A stretch of DNA of 36,970 bases from Myxococcales bacterium. Its GTDB lineage: Bacteria; Myxococcota_A; UBA9042. Shown here one piece after another: positions 16,596-24,557 of this stretch; position 1 is the stretch's first letter; each line of letters opens with the position of its first letter. The stretch spans positions 1 to 36,970 of the forward strand of contig SHZD01000038.1 in the NCBI GenBank assembly GCA_009692465.1. The letters run 5' to 3'. The notes below the pieces were generated by a model. It did not search any database and was not told the origin of the DNA. It saw only the letters and a list, made by a program, of their open reading frames with translations. Made by a program: the position numbers and the translations under genes.

Positions 16596-17258
16596 ATGCT
16601 TGAGGCGGTCCCGGATGTGGGGCTGCTGCGAGAGTCCGCCGTGCCGCTTGCTCATCGTCGCTTGCTCATGCTTCTGGGGCTTATTGGTGCTGCGGCGTTG
16701 ACGGTGGTTGTGCGCCGCGCGAGCCGCCCAGATCCGGCCCGGCCTGTCGCTTCGCCGCCTCCTCAGGTGAATGCCACGAACTGGGCGACCTCGGATGCTT
16801 CCCAGGCAGCGCCAGATACATTTGCGATGCCACAAGTGGACGTCGAATTGTGGCGCTTACCATCGCACCTGCCTGGACTTGCTGCAGAACCGGCCCCAGC
16901 GTTAGTCCAACCGACAGTTGAGCCGGCGATAGCCGCAGTCGTACGCAGAGGCCAAGTCTCGCAAACAGATGCAATGCACGCCGCTCGTGCCGTTTGGCCA
17001 GCCTTAGCTGGATGTGGCGTTGCGCGCGATCGCTCGCTTGTCGTGACTTTTGCGCTGTCAGGTGGGCTCACCGTGGGCAGCTCGGCTATTTATGAGCCTA
17101 CATTTCAAGGGGTTTTGTCGGACTCCGAGCGAGAGTGTGTAACACAGGGCTTGCGTTCCGTGGCAGCGCCAGTTGCCACCGACTGCCAAGGACAAGTCGA
17201 TGTTCATTTTGGTGGAGCGCAAGGGCTGGGGGCGACCAGCCCGCCCCAACAGAACTGA
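16596..17258 (+). CDS. Single-TM protein with AgmX/PglI-like C-terminal domain
   Basis: A 220-residue protein from ATG 16596. Near the N-terminus is one membrane helix (RRLLMLLGLIGAAALTVVV), then a Pro/Ala-rich linker. The last 90 or so residues run from a helix (QTDAMHAARAVWPALAGC) through a strand (SLVVTFALSGGLTVGSS) to SERECVTQGLRSV and a final strand. This order, with the spaced cysteines, resembles the C-terminal domain found in myxobacterial AgmX/PglI proteins, which is TonB-like in shape. The protein probably projects into the periplasm. It is divergent from the kinase gene with 123 bp between starts. Its last codons run into a 20-bp tandem repeat that begins at 17251, so the extreme C-terminus may be recent. 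Function unknown. Confidence 0.6.
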   Translation: MLEAVPDVGLLRESAVPLAHRRLLMLLGLIGAAALTVVVRRASRPDPARPVASPPPQVNATNWATSDASQAAPDTFAMPQVDVELWRLPSHLPGLAAEPAPALVQPTVEPAIAAVVRRGQVSQTDAMHAARAVWPALAGCGVARDRSLVVTFALSGGLTVGSSAIYEPTFQGVLSDSERECVTQGLRSVAAPVATDCQGQVDVHFGGAQGLGATSPPQQN

Positions 17259-17325
17259 GCAGAACAGCGCAGAACTGAGCAGAACAGCGCAGAACTGAGC
17301 AGAACAGCGCAGAACTGAGCAGAAC
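17251..17325. repeat. 20-bp tandem repeat (3.7 copies)
   Basis: The unit AGAACTGAGCAGAACAGCGC is repeated from 17251, with a partial last copy. The first unit overlaps the stop codon (TGA, 17256-17258) of the preceding gene. Confidence 0.95.
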
Positions 17326-17514
17326 CAAAGTAGATCTGAGCAGGTCAGTCCTTGGCCGTACCGACCTCTGCGCTTTTCTTGGGGTGCCGACCTGCGCAGT
17401 GGAACGGACGACCACGTACTTGTGCGCAAGAAACCTCAACACCGCTGGTATTCGACGCACGAGCACTGGTACCCCTGACCCGCCGGTTTGCCATGCGCCG
17501 GCGATCGCCCAATT

Positions 17515-17710
17515 CCAGGATTCCCCATTGAAATTCTCCGCGGCCCCCGATTTGGGATGCCAGTGCCCTGTCGCTCGCTGGCGCTCGACAAGGAGCAAGG
17601 GGCTTGACGACTGAGGCGTACTGGCGTACGCCAATGAGACAGTCCTGCGAACTGTCTAGGAGGAAAGAGCCGCAGTGACGCTGAGATGCGCCCAAAGCGG
17701 GGAATCGCGG
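17515..17710. repeat. Dispersed repeat A, copy 2
   Basis: Closely similar to 3551-3736 in the same orientation, about 10 bp longer through an extra CTGGCGCT-type stretch. It has a perfect GGCGTAC-TGGC-GTACGCC hairpin (17615-17632) and the AGACAGT/ACTGTCT hairpin (17637-17657). With the 20-bp array it occupies most of the 521-bp gap upstream of the carboxylase operon. I see nothing else there except a weak promoter candidate. Confidence 0.85.
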
Positions 17711-17723
17711 ATTTTTCTCAACC

Positions 17724-17752
17724 TTGACGCACTATCCCAAAGCGTCTAGCGT
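17724..17752 (+). promoter_or_regulatory. Candidate sigma-70 promoter for the carboxylase operon
   Basis: TTGACG (17724-17729) is followed after 17 bp by TAGCGT (17747-17752). The -35 box is good and the -10 box weak. It sits directly behind repeat A copy 2, about 28 bp before the GTG start. Confidence 0.25.
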
Positions 17753-17779
17753 CATGCGACGCAACCCAACGAAGGCAAC

Positions 17780-19390
17780 GTGGCTCGGCTTGACTCGCAT
17801 GTGCACCCCAAGTCCAGTGATTTCGTGCGCAACCGCGCGCATATGCTGGACTTACTCGCCCAACTGAGCGAGCGGCAGACGGTAGCGCGCAACGCTGGTG
17901 GCGCAAAGGCAGCGCAAAGACTAGCCCAACGCGGCAAGCTGAGTCCGCGCGAGCGGTTAGAACGCTTGCTGGACCGCGACGGCGAGTTTTTTGAATTGTC
18001 GCCGCTTGCTGCTTGGGGCCATTACGACGACGAAGCGCCGGGCGCCGGCGTGATCAACGGCATTGGCCGCGTTTCCGGGCGCTTGATCATGATCGGCAGC
18101 AACGATACCCGGGTCAAAGGTGGGGCCATTTACCCGCTCGGCGCGGACAAGATGATTCGCGCCCAGACCATCGCCCGCGAAAATGGGCTGCCTACGGTGA
18201 GTTTGGTGGAGTCGGCCGGGGCTAACCTCATGTATCAGGCCGAGTTGTTTGCCCCAGGCCATCGCGGTGGTCGCGGCTTTTGCAATCAGGCCCGCATGAG
18301 TGCAGCCGGTTTGCCGCAGATCGCCATCGTGTTTGGCAACGCAACGGCGGGTGGCGCTTACGTACCCGGCATGAGCGACTATACGGTTATGGTGCAAAAT
18401 CAGGCCAAAGTGTTCCTTGCCGGTCCGCCGTTGGTCAAAGCGGCTACCGGTGCGGATTGTGACGACGAAACGCTGGGTGGCGCCCACATGCACCACACAG
18501 TGTCGGGCTTGTGTGACTATCTGGCCCAAGACGACGCCGACGCCATCCGCATTGGCCGCCAAATTGTTGCCAATCTGACTAGCAAGCATCATCCGGTGCC
18601 CCGAGCGGTCGCGTGCCAGCCGGCCTACGACCCAGAAGATCTGCTCGGTATTGTGCCGTCTGATCTCAAAATTCCGTTTGATATTCGCGAAGTGATAGCC
18701 AGAATCGTCGACGCATCGGAGTTTGACGAGTTTCGCATAGGTTACGGTCCGACTTTAGTGTGCGGATTTGCCCACATCGAAGGCTTCCAAGTTGGCGTTT
18801 TGGGCAACAATGGACCCCTATTTTCTGAAAGCGCGCTCAAGGCCACCCATTTCATCCAACTTTGCTGCCAAAAACGCATACCTATCCTATACTTGCAAAA
18901 TATCACCGGCTTTATGGTTGGCGTCGACGCTGAACGCAAAGGCATAGTCAAAGACGGCGCCAAGATGGTCCACGCCGTGGCAACAGCTAGCGTGCCCCAG
19001 TTCACGGTCTTGGTCGGCGGCTCGTTCGGCGCGGGCAATTACGGGATGTGCGGCCGCGCCTACGACCCACGCTTGCTGGTCACTTGGCCCAGTTCGCGCA
19101 TCGCCGTGATGGGCGGCGAACAGGCGGCGCGGGTGATGCGGATCGTCCAAGAAGAAGCCATGCGCAAATTGGGCATCCAAGCGGACGCCGACGAGCTTAG
19201 CGCGATGGAAAGCACTGTAAAGGAAGAGTTTTTACGCCAGTCCGATCCTTATTTTGCCACCAGTCAACTGTGGGACGACGGCATCATCGATCCGCGACAT
19301 ACGCGGCAAGTTCTGGCTCTAGGCCTGGAAGCGGCCTGGCAGCGCGATGTTGCCGCCCAACCGCCTGCATTTGGTGTATTTCGCATGTAA
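17780..19390 (+). CDS. Acyl-CoA carboxylase beta subunit (carboxyltransferase), methylcrotonyl-CoA carboxylase type
   Basis: A 536-residue carboxyltransferase that moves CO2 from carboxybiotin to an acyl-CoA. The start is GTG 17780 with GAAGG five bases upstream. The ATG at 17754 is out of frame. Family signatures are the N-terminal half LSPRERLERLLD, the acyl-CoA-site glycines (VESAGANL, NATAGGAYVPGM), and the C-terminal half NITGFMVG, GGSFGAGNYGMCGRAYDPR and SRIAVMGGEQAARV. The last two match methylcrotonyl-CoA carboxylase beta better than propionyl-CoA carboxylase. The alpha subunit follows 178 bp downstream and a DUF849 enzyme after that, forming a probable operon. The likely pathway is leucine or isovalerate degradation, inferred from sequence resemblance rather than proven substrate. 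Confidence 0.9.
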   Translation: MARLDSHVHPKSSDFVRNRAHMLDLLAQLSERQTVARNAGGAKAAQRLAQRGKLSPRERLERLLDRDGEFFELSPLAAWGHYDDEAPGAGVINGIGRVSGRLIMIGSNDTRVKGGAIYPLGADKMIRAQTIARENGLPTVSLVESAGANLMYQAELFAPGHRGGRGFCNQARMSAAGLPQIAIVFGNATAGGAYVPGMSDYTVMVQNQAKVFLAGPPLVKAATGADCDDETLGGAHMHHTVSGLCDYLAQDDADAIRIGRQIVANLTSKHHPVPRAVACQPAYDPEDLLGIVPSDLKIPFDIREVIARIVDASEFDEFRIGYGPTLVCGFAHIEGFQVGVLGNNGPLFSESALKATHFIQLCCQKRIPILYLQNITGFMVGVDAERKGIVKDGAKMVHAVATASVPQFTVLVGGSFGAGNYGMCGRAYDPRLLVTWPSSRIAVMGGEQAARVMRIVQEEAMRKLGIQADADELSAMESTVKEEFLRQSDPYFATSQLWDDGIIDPRHTRQVLALGLEAAWQRDVAAQPPAFGVFRM

Positions 19391-19568
19391 GTGCGCATTT
19401 ATATTCATTGCCGTTGCGAGTAGCATCAAGTCAGCGGATGGTGAGGCTCGTAGCCAGTCAGCCTCCGTTGGTCCCGCGAACTCTCACTTCGCCTCACGCA
19501 AGACCGAACCATAACTGAACAAGTGCATGTGCTTACCGTGCCACCGCCGTCTAGTAAAGGTCTGACCG

Positions 19569-21617
19569 ATGCCGCCCATTACCCGCTTGCTGATCGCCAA
19601 TCGCGGTGAAATCGCCTGTCGAATCGCTGCCACCGCGCGTCGCCTTGGACTGGTCTCGATCGCTGTGTACACAGATGTCGATCGGCACGCGCGGCACGTC
19701 GGCTTGTGCGATGAAGCCTACTTCATCGGTTCCGAGGGCCAGGGTAGCCCGTACCTGAATATCGACAAAGTGTTGGCCGCAGCAATTGCCTCCCAGGCCG
19801 ACGCCGTGCACCCAGGTTTTGGTTTCTTGAGCGAGCGAGCGGAATTCGCGGCTACGATTGAGGGCGCCGGGCTAATTTGGGTGGGGCCGCCGCCGCAGGT
19901 CATGGAGTTGCTCGGGCGCAAGGACGCGGCCCGCAATTTGGCGAAGAGACTGGGCGTGCCGGTGATCGCCGGCGTCGAAAGTGGCGAAAGACTGCCGCAG
20001 GTGCCGCGCCAACGTGCTCGCGCACTAGACGAACTTGCCGCTTTGGCGGAGTGTGTTGGCTTTCCGTTGCTGATCAAAGCGGTAGCTGGCGGCGGTGGTC
20101 GCGGCATGCGCGTGGTTCGCGCCGTCGAACAACTCCGCGACCAACTCACAATTGCGGCAGAGGAGGCGGCCACGGCGTTCGGCGACGGCACTTTGTTGGT
20201 GGAGAAATTCATTGAGAATGGCCGCCACATCGAAGTCCAAATCGTCGCCGATAACCACGGTGATGTGATTCATCTGGGTGAGCGCGAATGCTCAATCCAA
20301 CGACGACACCAGAAGATTGTGGAAGAGACGCCATCACCTGGCGTCGATCCCGAGTTGCGCGACCGCTTGACCGGTGCCGCTGTGCGCCTGATGCGCGGTG
20401 CAGGCTATGTCAGCGCTGGTACAGTGGAATTCTTGCTTGACGACGACACCGGCGAGTTTTTCCTGCTGGAAGTCAATACGCGCTTGCAAGTGGAGCATGG
20501 CATTACCGAGCAAGTGACTGGGCTGGATATTGTGGCGCTGCAACTGCACATCGCTCAAGGTCAGTCTCTACAGCTGGAGCAGCACGACGTTGTATCCAGC
20601 GGTCACGCTATCGAAGTGCGTATTTGTGCTGAGGATCCTCTGCGCGATTTTGCACCGCAATCCGGGCCCGTTGAACACTGGCAGCCGCCAGCAGGAACGG
20701 GAGTGCGGGTTGACCACGGCCTGTTGCCTGTGGACACGGTGCCTGTGCACTACGATGCGATGGTGGCCAAAGTGATGGTCCACGCCGCCGACCGCGCCAG
20801 CGCGATTGGCCGTATGGTTCAGGCCCTGCGCGAGTTGCGGCTGTTTGGCGTGGTCAACAATCGCACTTATTTATTGCAGATTCTGCGCAACTCCGATTTT
20901 GCCAGCGGTCGGCTGACTACCGGCTTTGTGGAGCGCCATCCGCCAAAAAATGCGCCCTGTGACGGCGTGGACTTGGCCGCTGCCGCGATTTGGCGCCACG
21001 GTCTCGGGCTACAAAAGCGCTTTCGCAATAACCCTTGGCGACCGGATATCACGCTGCTGCAGATTGGCGACACGACGCACGCTGTTGCACTGCAAGCCCA
21101 CGGACGCAACCGGTTTCGCTATGGCTCTGAACTGTTTGAAGATGCCCTTCTGACGCGGTCGCCGTCGACGCCCCACGAATTGACCGTCACCGCTATCGCC
21201 CATCGCACGGCGCCCGCGGGTTCAGGCCCCGATACTGAATTTGGCGAAATTACTGTTGAAATTGGCCAAAATCGCCACACCTACTTCGTTTTTCGCCGCA
21301 GCGATTGCTTGTACCTTCAGCACAGCGATGGCCATCAATGCTGGGTCACTGAGCGTTCACTACTGGCTGAGCCTCAACGCGCGGCGCCTAGTCGCAGTGG
21401 TGTGGTTGCCCTTGGTGCCGCCGTGGTCACTCAGGTCCTGATTAGAGCCGGCGAGACCGTGGCCGCGGACCAACCGCTGGTTGCATTGGAAGCGATGAAA
21501 ATGTTGTCGATTCTTAAAGCTCCGCGTGCCGGCGTGGTCAAAGCGGTGTACGCTGCGGTCGGCGACGCAGTAGCAGCAGGCGCGACAGTCGTCGAACTCG
21601 AACTTGAAGCGGCGTAG
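19569..21617 (+). CDS. Acyl-CoA carboxylase alpha subunit (biotin carboxylase plus biotin carrier)
   Basis: A 682-residue protein that carboxylates its own biotin using ATP and bicarbonate. The first 450 or so residues form the biotin carboxylase domain, opening with RLLIANRGEIACRI. They carry the ATP-grasp loop AVAGGGGRGMR and the catalytic EVNTRLQVEHGITEQVTG segment. The middle is the subunit-interaction region. The C-terminus is the biotinyl domain, with ALEAMKM at the end and the biotin-accepting Lys at residue 644. It partners the beta subunit encoded upstream. The 178-bp gap between them holds no recognisable gene. The start at ATG 19569 gives the canonical N-terminus. Confidence 0.93.
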   Translation: MPPITRLLIANRGEIACRIAATARRLGLVSIAVYTDVDRHARHVGLCDEAYFIGSEGQGSPYLNIDKVLAAAIASQADAVHPGFGFLSERAEFAATIEGAGLIWVGPPPQVMELLGRKDAARNLAKRLGVPVIAGVESGERLPQVPRQRARALDELAALAECVGFPLLIKAVAGGGGRGMRVVRAVEQLRDQLTIAAEEAATAFGDGTLLVEKFIENGRHIEVQIVADNHGDVIHLGERECSIQRRHQKIVEETPSPGVDPELRDRLTGAAVRLMRGAGYVSAGTVEFLLDDDTGEFFLLEVNTRLQVEHGITEQVTGLDIVALQLHIAQGQSLQLEQHDVVSSGHAIEVRICAEDPLRDFAPQSGPVEHWQPPAGTGVRVDHGLLPVDTVPVHYDAMVAKVMVHAADRASAIGRMVQALRELRLFGVVNNRTYLLQILRNSDFASGRLTTGFVERHPPKNAPCDGVDLAAAAIWRHGLGLQKRFRNNPWRPDITLLQIGDTTHAVALQAHGRNRFRYGSELFEDALLTRSPSTPHELTVTAIAHRTAPAGSGPDTEFGEITVEIGQNRHTYFVFRRSDCLYLQHSDGHQCWVTERSLLAEPQRAAPSRSGVVALGAAVVTQVLIRAGETVAADQPLVALEAMKMLSILKAPRAGVVKAVYAAVGDAVAAGATVVELELEAA

Positions 21618-21663
21618 GCGATTTCGTTGTAATTCTCAGCTATTGAGCTAAGGAGAGGAATTC

Positions 21664-22530
21664 ATGCCACGCAAAACCATTGTAACCTGTGCGCTAACCG
21701 GCGTGCTCACTGATCCGGAAATCCATCAAGTGCCGGTGACGCCAGACCAAATGGCAGATCACGCCGAGCAAGCCTGGAATGCTGGTGCTACGATTGTCCA
21801 CATGCATTTTCGGGACCAGTCGCCAGGTCTTGGCCGGTTTCCGTCGTGGGATCCTGATGTTGCCTTGGCCGTCAGCCGAGCGGTGCGTGACCGGTGCCCG
21901 CAACTGCTGCAGAACTTTTCGACTGGCGTCTTTGGCGACGATGTTTCCGGCCCGATCGCTTGTTTGCGCGCCGGTCGCCCGGAGATGGCCGCGCTCAATG
22001 CGGGCACGCTCAACTACCTCAAGTTGCGCAGCGGTGGGCAATGGGCGTGGCCACCTATGGTTTTTGACAATCCTGTAGAGAAGATTGAACAGTTTCTTGA
22101 AACAATGGATGAAATCGGCATTATCCCTGAGTGCGAATGCTTTGATACTGGCATCGTGCGCAGCGTGGCAATGTTTCATCAGCGGGGAATGCTACACAAT
22201 CCGGTGCACTTATCGCTAGTCATGGGTGTGGCTTCGGGTATGCCAGCCAACCCGCGCTGGTTGCCGTTGCTGGTCGATGAAATGCCGGCCGGTGCGCTGT
22301 GGCAAGTCATCGCCATCGGGCGCCAAGAGGTGTGGGGATTGCATCGGCGCGCGGTTGAACTGGGCGGCAACGTCAGAACAGGGCTGGAGGACACCTTTTA
22401 CCTGCCCGATGGCACCAAAACAGGCTCAAACGGCGCGTTAGTCGCGGCTCTAGCGCGCACAGTTGAAGAAGCGGGTGGTGAAGTTGCCTCAATTGCCGAT
22501 ACGCGAGAGATCCTCGGTCTGCTGGCGTAA
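21664..22530 (+). CDS. Beta-keto acid cleavage enzyme (BKACE, DUF849)
   Basis: A 288-residue member of the BKACE family, which includes 3-keto-5-aminohexanoate cleavage enzyme (Kce). The family splits a beta-keto acid with acetyl-CoA, giving acetoacetate and a new acyl-CoA, using a zinc ion held partly by an HxH pair. Here this is VHMHFRD in the N-terminal strand. Other family segments are QNFSTGV, PECECFDTG, VMGVASGMP and NVRTGLEDT. The start at ATG 21664 has AAGGAGAGG nearby. It lies 46 bp after the carboxylase alpha gene and is probably in its operon. Substrate specificity cannot be read from sequence. The context suggests a keto acid arising from branched-chain or related acyl-CoA metabolism. 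Confidence 0.88.
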   Translation: MPRKTIVTCALTGVLTDPEIHQVPVTPDQMADHAEQAWNAGATIVHMHFRDQSPGLGRFPSWDPDVALAVSRAVRDRCPQLLQNFSTGVFGDDVSGPIACLRAGRPEMAALNAGTLNYLKLRSGGQWAWPPMVFDNPVEKIEQFLETMDEIGIIPECECFDTGIVRSVAMFHQRGMLHNPVHLSLVMGVASGMPANPRWLPLLVDEMPAGALWQVIAIGRQEVWGLHRRAVELGGNVRTGLEDTFYLPDGTKTGSNGALVAALARTVEEAGGEVASIADTREILGLLA

Positions 22531-22569
22531 GGGCCACTGCAAAATCACGTCGATTTTGCCCATCGGCCC
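22531..22569 (+). terminator. Double-stem hairpin after the carboxylase operon
   Basis: The outer stem GGGCC/GGCCC (22531-22535 and 22565-22569) encloses the inner stem GCAAAATC-ACGTC-GATTTTGC (22539-22559), directly after the stop codon. There is no T-run, so it may not be an intrinsic terminator. It could stabilise mRNA or belong to a structured element extending to 22664. Confidence 0.45.
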
Positions 22570-22668
22570 ATGGCTCGCTTGGTGGGCAGCGAATTCGCAG
22601 AGCTCCAAGGCGACTCGCCGCCCCGCACCAACCGGGGATTTATCGAGTTATCTTGTCTGCAGACCTAA

Positions 22669-22842
22669 GAGGGCGTATTCAAAAAACGCCTACTGCGGTT
22701 CAGGATGCATCCCGGCATGCTGCGTTGGCGATTGTCTTCCTCCCTGCAACGCACTGCGAGTGCGTTTCGGTCGTCAGCCAAGCGCCGCCTTGCCTTCCGG
22801 GCGCCTCCTGAACCTCGCAACGGCATATTTGAATACACCCTC
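22669..22842. mobile_element. Repeat D: 174-bp MITE-like element
   Basis: Starts GAGGGCGTATTCAAA and ends TTTGAATACACCCTC. The two ends form an imperfect inverted repeat of nearly 50 bp (further matching blocks GGTTCAGGA and CCCGG). It is flanked on both sides by TAA (22666-22668 and 22843-22845), a 3-bp target duplication. No transposase is encoded. It sits 4 bp before the start codon of the next gene. Confidence 0.85.
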
Positions 22843-22846
22843 TAAG

Positions 22847-23983
22847 ATGCCGACGCTTGTGGCTGTTCTCACGGCGCTGGTGCTTTTCGCTTCGGCGTGT
22901 CGGCAAATGCCAGCGGCAAGGCCCACCGAAGTCGGTGCCCGACGCTCCATTTTGGACGTTGGGCCGGTTGCTGCACCGCCGACAGGGGTGACCGCTGCCG
23001 ATCAGTCCGCACCGGTGACCGCTGTTAGCGCATTGAGCGCGGCGGCCTCCGTCGACAATGCCTCTGCCGCAAGTGAGACAGCGGTCCGCGACGTCTTGGT
23101 ATGGCGTTCCGACAGCAAGTCTGCACACTCTTGGTGGCTGCAAGGCGGCGATCAAACGTGGGAACTCGTCGCTGAGCGCAAAGGCCTGTGGTCCGCCGGC
23201 CGCGATGATATTTTTGGCCTTCGCCAAACGAAGCGCCGCGTTCAGGTCTGCGATCCAACAGCCTGTGCCGCGGCCGAAGGCGAATGTGTACCGACGCTCA
23301 TCAAGTCGGGACCGTTTGAAGGACGCATCTATGACGCGACCTGGGTCGGCCTGCTCAGTGGACGGATCACGGCCATTGGCTCGCGCTTGCCGACGTCTAC
23401 CGCAACAGCGTTGGGCTCGCCAGGTTTGTTGCATCGCGCAATCCCGGTGGGTCAACTGGACGAACACTTTTGGTTTGAAATCATCACAGAAACATGGTCT
23501 TGTGGCGCGATGAATGGCCGTACTGTCAGCGAAGCCCGTCGCGTTCTGATTCCCGATGGTCTGTTGCTGGCAGCCACCATTGGGACCACGGCAGCTGTCC
23601 TTTCCGCTGATGCTGCCGCTGCGGACGACCTTATCGCGGCCAGCTTTCCGCGCGCCACTGGTCATTTGGCGTGGCAGACCGTACAGTTGGCCGTTAGCGC
23701 TAGCGGCGAATGGCAACTGCAGCATGTATTTCGCCGCGATGAACCGACAGAAGCAGGGTTTGACATCCCTCGGCGCGCCACAGTGCCGGCTACCGCAGTG
23801 CCTGAAGAGTTGCGCCAACGTCTGGAGCGAGCTCCCGCTTTGGCAGCGATTATGGGGCAGCTTCAGGCTTCAGCAGATGCAGAGGCAGACTCGACCTACT
23901 GGGGCTGGTCAGAAGTCAACTTGGGTGCCACCCAGCGCGCCGCAGCTCAGCAACGATTCTTGTGCGCAAAGGATGCACCGTGA
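22847..23983 (+). CDS. Putative lipoprotein of unknown function
   Basis: A 378-residue protein. The frame is open further upstream through repeat D, but ATG 22847 is chosen because a lipoprotein signal follows (VLTALVLFASAC, lipid-accepting Cys18). The usual positively charged residues of the signal's N-region are missing and no ribosome-binding site is visible, perhaps because repeat D inserted just upstream. The mature part begins with an Ala/Val/Ser-rich linker and continues into a soluble region with a few cysteines (VCDPTACAAAEGEC, ETWSCGAM) that I do not recognise. Its TGA stop overlaps the GTG of the next gene by 4 nt. It is probably exported and anchored in a membrane, working with the outer-membrane protein and cytochrome behind it. 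Confidence 0.6.
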   Translation: MPTLVAVLTALVLFASACRQMPAARPTEVGARRSILDVGPVAAPPTGVTAADQSAPVTAVSALSAAASVDNASAASETAVRDVLVWRSDSKSAHSWWLQGGDQTWELVAERKGLWSAGRDDIFGLRQTKRRVQVCDPTACAAAEGECVPTLIKSGPFEGRIYDATWVGLLSGRITAIGSRLPTSTATALGSPGLLHRAIPVGQLDEHFWFEIITETWSCGAMNGRTVSEARRVLIPDGLLLAATIGTTAAVLSADAAAADDLIAASFPRATGHLAWQTVQLAVSASGEWQLQHVFRRDEPTEAGFDIPRRATVPATAVPEELRQRLERAPALAAIMGQLQASADAEADSTYWGWSEVNLGATQRAAAQQRFLCAKDAP

Positions 23984-24477
23984 CCCCTAAAAACCGCCAC
24001 CACTGCTTAGCAGCTTCGGGCCTCGCGCTGGTGATCGCGTTCACCGCGATGAAAGCTGAGGCCCTTGAAGTTCAAGGCGAAGTCGGTGCCAATGCCGTAA
24101 CTTCCACTTGGCAGGGCGACGGTGGCGGCGGCGGCCAGTTGCGGCTCGGTACGCGGTTTTGGCAGTGGTTGACTGTCGATTTTGCTGGTTGGACCCAGTA
24201 TCTCAGGGTCGATCAGCGCAGCACAACGGGTCTTACTTTTGGGCTCGCGGCAACCTTGGCTGGTCCGCGGTTGCGCCCAACACTGCGCGTGTATGCGCTG
24301 CACCAACACGAAGAGGGTCTGGTATCGGTGAAGGAAAATCCGTGGGGCACGCTGTTCGGCATCGGCGCTGGCATTCGCCATCGAGCTGGCGGCGGCGTCC
24401 AAGTCTCAGCAGAAATGCCGATCGCCAAAGCGCGGTTTGGCGAGTGGTATGCCTATTTTGGGGCAAATACTACGTAG
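23980..24477 (+). CDS. Outer-membrane beta-barrel-like protein, interrupted by an amber codon
   Basis: A 165-residue product as read. GTG 23980 is preferred over GTG 23962 because AAAGGA lies six bases upstream and the start overlaps the previous stop (GTGA). A signal peptide is followed by short alternating, glycine-rich strands (GQLRLGTRFWQWL, TFGLAATLAG, FGIGAGIRHR) typical of small outer-membrane barrels. The frame stops at TAG 24475-24477 but continues in the same frame to TGA 24559-24561. The extra 27 residues include YVGGTGGIGLNYTIVLP, which looks like a final barrel strand, and the TGA overlaps the next ATG as ATGA. The annotated stop is therefore probably a nonsense change, a sequencing error or a readthrough site in a gene that naturally ends at 24561. 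Function unknown. Confidence 0.6.
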   Translation: MTPKNRHHCLAASGLALVIAFTAMKAEALEVQGEVGANAVTSTWQGDGGGGGQLRLGTRFWQWLTVDFAGWTQYLRVDQRSTTGLTFGLAATLAGPRLRPTLRVYALHQHEEGLVSVKENPWGTLFGIGAGIRHRAGGGVQVSAEMPIAKARFGEWYAYFGANTT

Positions 24478-24557
24478 TTTCGAGATGTTAGCCTTGGACC
24501 GCGTGTGTACGTCGGCGGTACCGGCGGGATTGGCCTCAACTACACGATTGTGCTGCC

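Noticed and set aside
22700..23818. Long minus-strand open frame (372 codons) opposite the lipoprotein gene
   Set aside because: It spans repeat D and the antisense of a gene with a signal peptide and coupled neighbours. It is Arg/Cys-rich without domains, typical of antisense frames in GC-rich DNA.
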